Both the position numbers and the translations under genes were made by a program. Source: Deltaproteobacteria bacterium (GTDB lineage Bacteria; Myxococcota_A; Polyangia; DRWM01; JAAZOP01). Taken from it: a stretch of DNA of 44,067 nt. Numbering within the stretch: position 1 is the first letter of the stretch; the number at the start of each line of letters is the position of its first letter. The notes below the pieces were generated by a model, which had not been told where the DNA came from, did no database searches, and saw only the letters and a list, made by a program, of their open reading frames with translations. Below, in pieces: positions 7,158 through 14,179 of the stretch. The stretch spans positions 1 to 44,067 of the forward strand of contig JACRCX010000111.1 of the NCBI GenBank assembly GCA_016218815.1, in the 5' to 3' direction.

Positions 7158-8528
7158 TTGTCGGAGCAAGACCGGCGATCGGCGGTCGTGGTTTCGTCGC
7201 TCGCGTCGTTCCTGCTGCCCTTCATGGGCGGGGCGTCGAGCGTCGCGGTGCGCGCCATCGGGGACGAGTTCCACGCGGACGCGGCGACGCTGAGCTGGTT
7301 CGTCACGAGCTTCCTGGTCGTCTCGGCGATGTTCCTGTTGCCGTTCGGGAGACTGGGGGATCTGTGGGGGCGCAAGCGCACTTTCCAGGCGGGCGGCGCG
7401 CTGTTCTGCGTCGGCTCCGTCTTGTGCGTCGCGGCGCCGTCCCTGGCCCTGCTGATCGCGGCGAGGGCGGTGCAGGGAGCGGGCGGGGCGATGCTGGCGG
7501 CGACGGCGCCGGCGATCCTGATCTCGGTCTTCCCGCCGCAGGAGCGCGGCCGGGTCTTGGGGATCAACACCGCGGCCGTCTACACGGGGCTGGCGGCCGG
7601 GCCGGTGGTGGGCGGCGTGCTGACCAGCCTGGCCGGGTGGCGCTCGATCTTTCTGCTCGGCCTGGTCGCCGCGGAGCTGGCGTTCCTGCTGACGCGGCTG
7701 CGGCTGCGGGGCGACTGGGCGGAGGCGAAGGGCGAGGGGTTCGACCTTGCCGGGGCGGCGCTGTGCGCGCTGGGCCTGGGCCCGCTTTCGGTCGGACTGA
7801 CGCTCCTCGAAAGCTGGTGGGCGGCGACGTGGCTCGTGGCGGCGGGGATCGCGGCGCTGGTCGCGTTCGTGTGGCACGAGTCGCGGACGCGGCAGCCGAT
7901 CCTGGAGGTCGGCCTGTTCCGCCACAACCGGCTGTTCGCGCTGTCCAACGTCGCCGCGCTCATCAGCTACGCGGCGACGTTCGCCACGACCTACCTCCTG
8001 TCGTTGTACCTCCAGGTCGTGCGCGGCCTCGGGCCGCGCAACACGGGTTTCGTGCTGTTGACCGCACCGGTCTTCCAGGCCGTGCTGTCTCCCTGGGCCG
8101 GGAAGCTGTCGGATCGGGTCGCGCCGCGGATCGTGTCGTCGATCGGCATGGGGCTGTGCGCCGCGGCGCTGGGCCTGTTCGCGCTGGTCGATGCGCGGAC
8201 GCCGCTCGCCCTGCTGATCGTCGAGATCGCCGTGCTGGGGGTGGGCTTCGCGCTGTTCTCGTCGCCGAACATGAACGCGGTGATGTCGTCGGTGGAGCGC
8301 CGGCAGTTCGGGGTGGCGGCGGCGACCGTGGCGACGATGCGCACGGTCGGGATGACGCTGAGCATGGCGGTGGTGACGCTCCTGCTCACGGCCCACCTGG
8401 GCGGCCGCGAGATCACGCGGGAGGTGGCGGGGCCGTACGTCGACGCGATGCGCCTGTCGTTCGCGCTGTTCGCGGGACTGTGCGTGCTGGGAGTGCCGGC
8501 GTCGCTGGCGAGAGGGAGAGGGCGATGA
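7158..8528 (+). CDS. MFS drug-type exporter (DHA2-like)
   Basis: Integral membrane transporter of the major facilitator superfamily, about 456 aa with many hydrophobic helices. The MFS signature between helices 2 and 3 is GRLGDLWGRKRTFQ. A motif-C-like run, LGINTAAVYTGLAAGPVVGG, lies in helix 5 and is typical of proton-driven exporters. The length and the long second half (LLSLYLQVVRGLGP onward) fit the 14-helix DHA2 drug exporters; the substrate cannot be told. The best start is TTG at 7158 (then SEQDRRSAVVV), preceded by AAGGCGGA; a GTG about ten codons later is possible, and longer in-frame extensions run through the repeat-bearing gap and look non-coding. It faces murA convergently. Confidence 0.85.
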   Translation: MSEQDRRSAVVVSSLASFLLPFMGGASSVAVRAIGDEFHADAATLSWFVTSFLVVSAMFLLPFGRLGDLWGRKRTFQAGGALFCVGSVLCVAAPSLALLIAARAVQGAGGAMLAATAPAILISVFPPQERGRVLGINTAAVYTGLAAGPVVGGVLTSLAGWRSIFLLGLVAAELAFLLTRLRLRGDWAEAKGEGFDLAGAALCALGLGPLSVGLTLLESWWAATWLVAAGIAALVAFVWHESRTRQPILEVGLFRHNRLFALSNVAALISYAATFATTYLLSLYLQVVRGLGPRNTGFVLLTAPVFQAVLSPWAGKLSDRVAPRIVSSIGMGLCAAALGLFALVDARTPLALLIVEIAVLGVGFALFSSPNMNAVMSSVERRQFGVAAATVATMRTVGMTLSMAVVTLLLTAHLGGREITREVAGPYVDAMRLSFALFAGLCVLGVPASLARGRGR

Positions 8529-8533
8529 GAGGA

Positions 8534-8576
8534 TCGGTTGTTGGTTGTTGGTTCTTGGTTCTTGGTCCGGAGGTGC
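8534..8576 (+). repeat. TTGGTTGT-type phrase repeat, copy 1
   Basis: It starts six bases after the MFS stop. Two TTGGTTGT-like units and two TTGGTTCT units run into TTGGTCCGGAGGTGC. The same ending occurs at 12845-12899, 40128-40168 (opposite strand) and 42053-42107. Confidence 0.8.
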
Positions 8577-8613
8577 GCAGCCGACATCCGCGAACGGCTT
8601 GTCTCGAACACGG

Positions 8614-8669
8614 AATGCCGACGACCACGACCGCGTCCACGACGACGACCACGATCACGACGACGACTA
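8614..8669 (+). other. GAC/CAC trinucleotide-like low-complexity tract at the murA 3' end
   Basis: An imperfect GAC/CAC run of about 56 bases. In one plus-strand frame it would read as an Asp/His-rich tail ending in TAG (DDHDRVHDDDHDHDDD). No start codon with a ribosome site is visible for such a peptide, so I record it as low-complexity DNA between the convergent MFS and murA genes. It abuts the murA stop. Confidence 0.5.
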
Positions 8670-9968
8670 GGAGGGGATGGGGGTTTGCTGCCAGGTGACG
8701 CGCTTGATGCGGACGCCGAGGGCGCGCAGCTTGTCCTCGAGGCGCTCGTAGCCGCGATCGATCTGGTCCACGTTGCCGATCTGGCTCGGGCCTTCGGCGC
8801 AGAGCGCGGCGAGGACGAGCGCCATGCCGGCGCGGATGTCGGGGCTGACGACGGTGCCGCCGCGCAGTGCGGAGGGGCCGACGATCACCGCGCGGTGCGG
8901 GTCGCAGAGAATGATCTGCGCCCCCATCGAGATCAGCCGATCGGTGAAGTACAGTCGGCTCTCGAACATCTTGTCGTGGATCAGCACGGTGCCGCGCGCC
9001 TGCGTGGCGACGATCAGCGCGATGCTAAGCAGGTCGGCGGGGAAGCCGGGCCACGGAGCGTTCTCGATCTTGGGGACGGCGCCGCCCGCGTCCGGCTGGA
9101 TGACGAGGTCCTGCTCGTCCTCGACCACGAGCAGGTCCTCCTCGTAGCGCATGCGCACACCGAGCCTCTTGCGGAAGACCCAGTCGACCATGCGGAGCTG
9201 CTCACGGCGCACGCCCTTGATGCGCAGCTCGCCTCGGGTCACGGCGCCCAGGCCGACGAAGCTCCCGACCTCGATGTGGTCGGGCGAGATCGTGAACTCC
9301 CCGCCGCCCAGCCGGTCCACGCCTTCGATCGTCAGGATGTTGCTGCCGATGCCCTCGATGCGCGCGCCCATTCGATCCAGGCAGCGGCAGAGGTCCTCGA
9401 CGTGCGGCTCGGAGGCCGCGTTGCGCAGGACCGTCGTGCCCTTGGCCAGGGTGGCGGCCATGACGGCGTTCTCGGTGGCCGTGACGCTGGCCTCGTCGAG
9501 GAGCACGTCGGCACCGCGCAGGCCGGCGGGGCCGAGCCGAAGCTCGCCGGCCACCTCGGCGGCCCCCAGCGCCTCGAGCGCGAGGAGGTGGGTATCGATG
9601 CGACGTCGCCCGATCTGGTCGCCGCCGGGCGCGGGGATACCGACGCAGCCGAGGCGGGCGAGGAGGGGTCCCAGGAGGGTGAGCGAGCCGCGCAGGCGCG
9701 CGAGGAGGGACGGCTTGGCGCACGCACGCTGGACGTCCTTGGCGCAGAGGCGGACGCTGTGGTCGGGGCGGGCGTCGACGGCGACGCCGAGCTGGCGGAG
9801 GATTTCGAGCAGGGTGGCGATGTCGCCGATGCGCGGGACGTTGTGCAGCGTGAGCGGCTCGTCGGTGAGCAGGCACGCGGCGAGCAGCGGGAGGGCGGCG
9901 TTCTTGTTACCGCTGGGCGTCACCTCGCCCCGGACCGGCTGCCCCCCTTGCAGGATGAATTGTTCCAT
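8667..9968 (-). CDS. murA: UDP-N-acetylglucosamine 1-carboxyvinyltransferase with Asp at the catalytic Cys site
   Basis: MurA adds the enolpyruvyl group of PEP to UDP-GlcNAc, the first committed step of peptidoglycan synthesis, in the cytoplasm. Length (433 aa) is normal. The substrate Lys/Asn lie in SGNKNA (Lys22). The mobile loop reads PAPGGDQIGRRRIDTH, so residue 117, aligned with Cys115 of the E. coli enzyme, is Asp (GAC codon at 9618-9620). Asp at this site is known in mycobacterial and chlamydial MurA and gives intrinsic fosfomycin insensitivity; the enzyme should be active. RLRGSLTLLGPLLARLG and the C-terminal SPDIRAGMALVLAAL support MurA rather than AroA. ATG at 9968 has GGAGG seven bases upstream, so longer in-frame extensions are rejected. 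Confidence 0.95.
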   Translation of the reverse strand: MEQFILQGGQPVRGEVTPSGNKNAALPLLAACLLTDEPLTLHNVPRIGDIATLLEILRQLGVAVDARPDHSVRLCAKDVQRACAKPSLLARLRGSLTLLGPLLARLGCVGIPAPGGDQIGRRRIDTHLLALEALGAAEVAGELRLGPAGLRGADVLLDEASVTATENAVMAATLAKGTTVLRNAASEPHVEDLCRCLDRMGARIEGIGSNILTIEGVDRLGGGEFTISPDHIEVGSFVGLGAVTRGELRIKGVRREQLRMVDWVFRKRLGVRMRYEEDLLVVEDEQDLVIQPDAGGAVPKIENAPWPGFPADLLSIALIVATQARGTVLIHDKMFESRLYFTDRLISMGAQIILCDPHRAVIVGPSALRGGTVVSPDIRAGMALVLAALCAEGPSQIGNVDQIDRGYERLEDKLRALGVRIKRVTWQQTPIPS

Positions 9969-9990
9969 CGCGGGCCTCCGTCGCAAGCGA

Positions 9991-10005
9991 GCAAACCACA
10001 GATGG
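9991..10005 (+). repeat. Single unit of the CCACAGATGG repeat
   Basis: GCAAACCACAGATGG lies upstream of murA in the murA/ferritin gap. It resembles the lead-in plus first unit of the repeats at 1929 and 7022, but the following units are missing, so it may be a decayed or minimal copy. Confidence 0.45.
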
Positions 10006-10054
10006 GGGGAGTTGAACACGCCGCGCTTGACCGCGCCGGCGCGGAGATCCAAGG

Positions 10055-10074
10055 TGGCACGGGCTGGGGTGCCA
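10055..10074 (+). promoter_or_regulatory. Inverted repeat TGGCAC-N8-GTGCCA upstream of the ferritin-like gene
   Basis: A perfect 6-bp dyad with an 8-base spacer, 48 bases before the ferritin-like start and in the gap shared with murA. It could be an operator or an RNA hairpin in the leader. No regulator can be assigned. Confidence 0.35.
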
Positions 10075-10122
10075 TGGGCAGGGGCCGCCTGCCCGTGAGG
10101 GAGGGGAAGTCGGAGGATCACG

Positions 10123-10635
10123 GTGGACGAGATTCGCAAGTCGTTGTTGGAGGCGCTGACCAAGGCGATCGACTCGGAGTACGAGGGGTATGGGTTCTAC
10201 CTCATGGCCTCCAAGGCGACCGAGGACGCGCTGGGGCGGGAGGTTTTCGGACGCCTGGCCCAGGAGGAGCAGGCGCACGCGGCGTTCCTCAAGGCGCAGC
10301 ACCGCTCGATCGCCCAGACAGGCAACGTGGATTCCCGCGCGACGCTGGGCAATCCCTACGCCGTCGCCGGCGGCAGCCCGATCTTCTCGCCGGAGCTGCG
10401 GGGACGGATCGGCGACGCGCACTTCGAGATGAGCGCGCTGGGCGTCGGCATCCACCTGGAGCAGAACGCGATGGAGTTCTACGCCCGGGAGGCGCTGACC
10501 GCCCCGGACGCCGCCGTGCGGGCGTTCTTCCGCGAGCTGGCGGAGTGGGAGGCGGGACACTACCGCGCCCTGCTGGCCCAGCAGGAGGAGCTCCAGGAGG
10601 ACTACCGCACCCGCAACGGCTTCGAGCCTTTTTGA
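10123..10635 (+). CDS. Ferritin-like diiron (rubrerythrin-type) protein
   Basis: Four-helix ferritin-like protein of 170 aa without a rubredoxin domain. Carboxylate and histidine ligands of a diiron site are suggested by DSEYEGYGFYLMAS (helix 1), AQEEQAHAAFL (helix 2, ExxH), HLEQNAMEFYAREA (helix 3) and EWEAGHYRALL (helix 4, ExxH). Such proteins usually reduce peroxide or handle iron in anaerobes meeting oxygen; the specific reaction is inferred. GTG at 10123 has GGAGG five to six bases upstream. The protein is soluble, and its leader holds the TGGCAC dyad. No electron-donor gene lies next to it. Confidence 0.85.
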   Translation: MDEIRKSLLEALTKAIDSEYEGYGFYLMASKATEDALGREVFGRLAQEEQAHAAFLKAQHRSIAQTGNVDSRATLGNPYAVAGGSPIFSPELRGRIGDAHFEMSALGVGIHLEQNAMEFYAREALTAPDAAVRAFFRELAEWEAGHYRALLAQQEELQEDYRTRNGFEPF

Positions 10636-10737
10636 ACGGCCCGCGTCTCTTGATCGTGCGGCGGCCTGTCCGGACGGGACGAGGGGAGGCGGAGAGGTCG
10701 GCTGGGGAGGTGGGGACGGGCCGGGCGCGGCTCCTGC

Positions 10738-12750
10738 TCACTCCGGCCGACGCAGGAGTGCGGCGCACGCGGGATCGTCGACGGGGGCGAGGGTTTCGGC
10801 TTCCACGAGACAGCGGTACTTCGCGCAGGCGGCGCCGTCGCACCACAGCGCGCCGTCCGGGCTTTCGATGAAGCTGCCGTTGGCGTCGAGGCCGAGGATC
10901 GGACCTTCCGCCTCGAGCGTCGCGGAAGCCATCGCGAGGTTGCCCTGGCGCAACCGGTGCAGGTGCAGGCTGACGCCGCGGCCGTACCCTCGGGCTTCCC
11001 GCGCGCGGCCGAGCGGCAGGCCGACGTAGGTCCCGTCGGCCGGGTCGACCCGTCCCCAGGCGAAGTCGGTGACGCCGACCGCGCCGCCGACAATGATGCC
11101 CGTGTCGGTCCAGTCGATGTACGCCGAGACCGTGCCGAAGCGGTCCTCGTCCCACGGGAACTTCGAGATGACGTCGAGCGTTGTCGCGTCAAGGACGTAG
11201 AGGCCCGCCGCGTCGTCGCGGGGCCAGGAGTCGACCCCCACGAAGACACGGGCGCCATCGGGCGAGAGCGCGGCGCTCGAATTGCGGCTGTATGTCGGCG
11301 GCGGGGAGAACTCGGCGAGGACCGTGCCGCGGCTCGCGTCGATGAGTCGCACGCCGAAGTGGGGCTCGCCCAGGAGCCACCGGGGCTGGCCGTCGCGGCC
11401 GGCCCATCGCACATACTGCTCGATGCTCCCGAAGATCTCGACGTCGGACCGCGCCCAGTCGTTTCCGTCCACGCTTCCCACGTACAGCCGGCGCCCGCCG
11501 GAGCCGTCGCGCAGCACGGCGAGGCGGCCGCCGGGAGCGGAGAAGATCTGCCACTGCGCATCGTCGGGCGAGGAGCCGCGAGGTCCGGGCAGGGAGGCGG
11601 ATTCGAGCGTCGCTCCGCCGTCCGTGTCCCACCGTCGCAGCACTCCTTCCTCGTCGACGGCGCCGATCCAGCCGCCGTCCGCGTCGGCCACGGGGTCGAT
11701 GGGGTGCGTCCGTCCGTTGGAGTCGACGAAGACCGACACGGGCATGGCGTCGATCCGGTGCGGCGCCTTCGGCTCCGTCCAGTCCCAGAGGTACAGCCCG
11801 AAGTCGGCGTGGTAGAGGATCCGGCCGTCCGGAAGCGGGACCCAGGGATCGGCCAGCCGCAGGATCTCCTCGTGCCCTTCGTCGGGCACGGCCGGGCAGC
11901 TCGCCTCCCGCACGCCGACGCGGCTCGCCACCTGTTGCCGCCGCTGCGGCGGCTCGACAGGGTCGAAGCCGACGACCACTTCGTCCGTGCGGGCCTCGAT
12001 GCACTCCGCCCAGAAACTCTCCGACTCGGTCATCGCCGGCGTCTCGAACACCTTGACCGACTGCGCGTCCGCGGCGCTGCCCGCGGGCCGGGCGCGGACC
12101 GTGGCGTACAGCCGTCGCAGGTCGGTGGACCAGAGCAGTCGCCGATCCGCGCCGAGCGGGATGGCCGGCACGTCGCCGGTCATCGGCGTCCCGTCCTCGA
12201 GCGCGAGGGCCACCGTCGCCGTCCCCTCCGGCGTGCGGCGACGGACGAAGCAGCGATCCGGGCCCGCGACGACGTCGAGGACGAAGCCGTCCTCGCGGGT
12301 CGTCCACAGCCAGCGCTGCTCCGCCAGGTCGTAGGCGCCGATCACGTTCCCATCGACGTGGCGTTCGGCCAGGCACAGGCGCCGGAACGACGGGTCCAGC
12401 CCCACGTGCCAGACGTCGCCCGCAAACCGCTCGGAGAACCAGACCTCCCCTGTGTCCGGGTCCGAGACCAGCACGGCCAGCGAGTCGACATCGACCGCCC
12501 GACGCCCCTTGCCCTCGACCTCGACGACCACGCGCCGCGCAAGTCCCGGACGTTGGCGCACGATGCGCGGCGGGTAGACGGGGCCCGCCGGCGCGGCATC
12601 CGGGGCGGCGGCAAGGGCGCGCTCCCCTCCCCCCGCGTCGGCCCCGGCTGTAGGCACACCGGCATCTGGCGGCACGGTCCGCGGACAAGCGGACGGGAAT
12701 AGCGACAGCAAAGCGATTGCCACCGGAAGCACGGAACGAATCGGTTTCAT
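10738..12750 (-). CDS. Secreted predicted beta-propeller lipoprotein
   Basis: Protein of 670 aa with a signal peptide (hydrophobic IALLSLFPSAC) whose PSAC resembles a lipobox, so a lipoprotein is likely. A Pro/Ala/Asp-rich linker of about 50 residues follows. The rest shows WD/PQQ-like blade repeats: YDLAEQRWLWTT, FGLYLWDWTEP, LRRWDTDGG, LYVGSVDGNDW, SPDGARVFVGVDS and LYVLDATTLDVI. No catalytic motif is visible. It ends in a segment with paired Cys (WCDGAACAKYRC). It is convergent with the ferritin gene and carries no neighbour of obvious related function. Possible roles are protein binding or envelope scaffolding; this is inference from fold only. Confidence 0.75.
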   Translation of the reverse strand: MKPIRSVLPVAIALLSLFPSACPRTVPPDAGVPTAGADAGGGERALAAAPDAAPAGPVYPPRIVRQRPGLARRVVVEVEGKGRRAVDVDSLAVLVSDPDTGEVWFSERFAGDVWHVGLDPSFRRLCLAERHVDGNVIGAYDLAEQRWLWTTREDGFVLDVVAGPDRCFVRRRTPEGTATVALALEDGTPMTGDVPAIPLGADRRLLWSTDLRRLYATVRARPAGSAADAQSVKVFETPAMTESESFWAECIEARTDEVVVGFDPVEPPQRRQQVASRVGVREASCPAVPDEGHEEILRLADPWVPLPDGRILYHADFGLYLWDWTEPKAPHRIDAMPVSVFVDSNGRTHPIDPVADADGGWIGAVDEEGVLRRWDTDGGATLESASLPGPRGSSPDDAQWQIFSAPGGRLAVLRDGSGGRRLYVGSVDGNDWARSDVEIFGSIEQYVRWAGRDGQPRWLLGEPHFGVRLIDASRGTVLAEFSPPPTYSRNSSAALSPDGARVFVGVDSWPRDDAAGLYVLDATTLDVISKFPWDEDRFGTVSAYIDWTDTGIIVGGAVGVTDFAWGRVDPADGTYVGLPLGRAREARGYGRGVSLHLHRLRQGNLAMASATLEAEGPILGLDANGSFIESPDGALWCDGAACAKYRCLVEAETLAPVDDPACAALLRRPE

Positions 12751-12805
12751 CGGCCCACCCCCGAGCTTCCCCCCCTACGCCGCGTCATAGCGCGACCCGG
12801 CGGTG

Positions 12806-12840
12806 CGGGGGAAGGGCGGGAAGGGCGGGGAGAGCGAGGG
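12806..12840 (+). repeat. 9-bp G-rich tandem repeat (GGGAAGGGC)
   Basis: Two GGGAAGGGC-type units followed by decaying G-rich variants. It sits directly before the TTGGT phrase at 12845, so the two form a composite cluster in the gap between divergent genes. Confidence 0.55.
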
Positions 12841-12844
12841 AGTC

Positions 12845-12899
12845 GATCGTTGTTGGTTGTTGGTTGGTCGAACGGGTCGAGTTCTTGGTCCGTAGGTGC
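12845..12899 (+). repeat. TTGGTTGT-type phrase repeat, copy 2
   Basis: GTTGTTGG units followed by a middle block CGAACGGGTCGAGTTC and the ending TTGGTCCGTAGGTGC. The middle block GGGTCGAGTT is shared only with the copy at 42053-42107, giving a long/short subtype split within the family. Confidence 0.8.
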
Positions 12900-13017
12900 C
12901 GACAGGAAGACCGGACGCGAGCGGGAAGATCGGCGGCTTGCTTGATGGCTTGACATGACGCGAGGTGGGATCTCAGGTTGGGCGGCCGGGCGGCGCCTGC
13001 CGTGGGCACGATGGGCG

Positions 13018-13830
13018 ATGTTCAAGAAGCCGAAGAACAAGTGGTACGCCTTCGTGACGGCTCGCGAGCGCGGGATCGTGGCGTCGTGGGAGGCGTGCGA
13101 GCCGAAGGTGAAGGGGAAGCCCGCCCGCTACAAGGGGTTTCCCGATCGGGGGTCCGCGGAGCGGTGGCTCGCGGGCGGGGCGCACTACGAACAGGCCGAC
13201 CGGCCGGCGAAGTGGTACGCATGGGTCGTCGGCGACGAGCGCGGGGTCTGCTCGACGTGGCCCGAGTGCGAGCGGATCGTCCGGGGGCGCCGCGCGCGGT
13301 ACCGCGGCTTCGACGACCGGCAGGCGGCCGAGCGGTGGCTGACCGAGGGTGCTCCACAGCGCGACCAGTCGCGGGACAAGCGCGAGGCGCTCGACGCGCT
13401 GCCCGAGCGCGCGGTGTTCTTCGATTCGGGCACGGGCCCCGGTCGAGGGGTGGAGGTGAACGTCACCGACCGCGAAGGCGTGCCGGTGGCCCATCTGGCG
13501 GTGCCGGAGGAGGGCGAGCTGTCGCCGCAGGGCACGGTGCTGCTCGGGCGGAAGCGGACGAACAACTACGGCGAGCTGTACGGCTGCTTGTTGGCGCTGC
13601 GGGTGGCGGAGCGGCTCGGCGCGCGCCACATCTTCGGCGACAGCCGCCTGGTGCTCGACTTCTGGTCGCACGGGCACGTCACGGCCGAGAAGCGGGCCAG
13701 CGATCCGGCGCTGGCGGCGCTGGCGGCGCTGGTCCGGGCGGCGCGCGCCGCGTTCGAGCGGGAGGGCGGTTCGCTGGCCCACGTACCCGGCGGCATCAAT
13801 CCCGCCGATCTGGGGCATCACCGGGATTAG
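13018..13830 (+). CDS. Ribonuclease H with two N-terminal hybrid-binding domains
   Basis: RNase HI-type enzyme that cuts RNA in RNA-DNA hybrids. Two tandem RNase H1 N-terminal (viroplasmin-type) hybrid-binding domains come first: KWYAFVTARERGIVASW to AERWL, then KWYAWVVGDERGVCSTW to AERWL, about 65 residues apart. A linker and the catalytic domain follow. Candidate acidic residues are in FFDSGTGPG, NNYGELYG, GDSRLVLDFW and NPADLGHH, matching the D-E-D-D order of RNase H. ATG at 13018 sits directly before the first domain; an upstream in-frame ATG at 12955 adds 21 residues of unlikely sequence, so I prefer 13018, though its ribosome site is weak. Two copies of the domain are unusual for a bacterial enzyme. 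Confidence 0.85.
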   Translation: MFKKPKNKWYAFVTARERGIVASWEACEPKVKGKPARYKGFPDRGSAERWLAGGAHYEQADRPAKWYAWVVGDERGVCSTWPECERIVRGRRARYRGFDDRQAAERWLTEGAPQRDQSRDKREALDALPERAVFFDSGTGPGRGVEVNVTDREGVPVAHLAVPEEGELSPQGTVLLGRKRTNNYGELYGCLLALRVAERLGARHIFGDSRLVLDFWSHGHVTAEKRASDPALAALAALVRAARAAFEREGGSLAHVPGGINPADLGHHRD

Positions 13831-13851
13831 CGGCAATCGCCGTCAGCGGCC

Positions 13852-14136
13852 TCAGAACTGGTGCAGTCCCGTCCCGTCCCAGCGCAGCACGGCGATCGTG
13901 TTGCAGTAGGTCCCAGGGCGGTGACGGTTCGGCTCCGCTACGGCGAGGAACACCTCGGTCGCGGAGTTGCCCCAGAGCGCGACCGGCCGGACGCCTCCCG
14001 CGCAGAAGCCTTCGGTGTCCAAGCCGAACGGCCAATACCCGAGCACTTCGACGCGCGTCCCGTCCCATCGCGCGAACTGCGACTCGGTGACGAAGTACAA
14101 CACGCCGGCCGCGAGCGTCATGTGGTATCTGTCCAT
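13852..14136 (-). CDS. Small WDG-repeat protein or remnant
   Basis: A 94-aa frame with a good ribosome site (GGGAGGT four bases before ATG). It contains two RWDGT motifs (FARWDGTRVEVL and VLRWDGTGLHQF) and a VALWGNSATEVFLA element. These match the WG-S-x-x-DVWAVG / HWDG pattern repeated fourteen times in the large protein at 42182-43927, so this looks like about one and a half units of that surface-repeat family. It has no signal peptide, so it may be a fragment of a once longer gene. It is convergent with the RNase H gene, 21 bases apart. Confidence 0.5.
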   Translation of the reverse strand: MDRYHMTLAAGVLYFVTESQFARWDGTRVEVLGYWPFGLDTEGFCAGGVRPVALWGNSATEVFLAVAEPNRHRPGTYCNTIAVLRWDGTGLHQF

Positions 14137-14179
14137 CACGACCTCCCTCTTCCCCGTCGCGCGCCGCCGCCCGAACCGA

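Noticed and set aside
6821..7570. Long N-terminal extension of HdrC to position 7570
   Set aside because: It runs through the divergent promoter gap and repeats; ATG at 6820 has a good ribosome site and gives normal length.
10055..10078. Sigma-54 promoter at TGGCAC upstream of the ferritin-like gene
   Set aside because: The -12 TTGC element is not at the right spacing; the motif is better explained as an inverted repeat.
9969..10163. N-terminal extension of MurA beyond MEQFILQGG
   Set aside because: It is Arg/Pro-rich and overlaps the start of the divergent ferritin-like gene; GGAGG before ATG 9968 decides the start.
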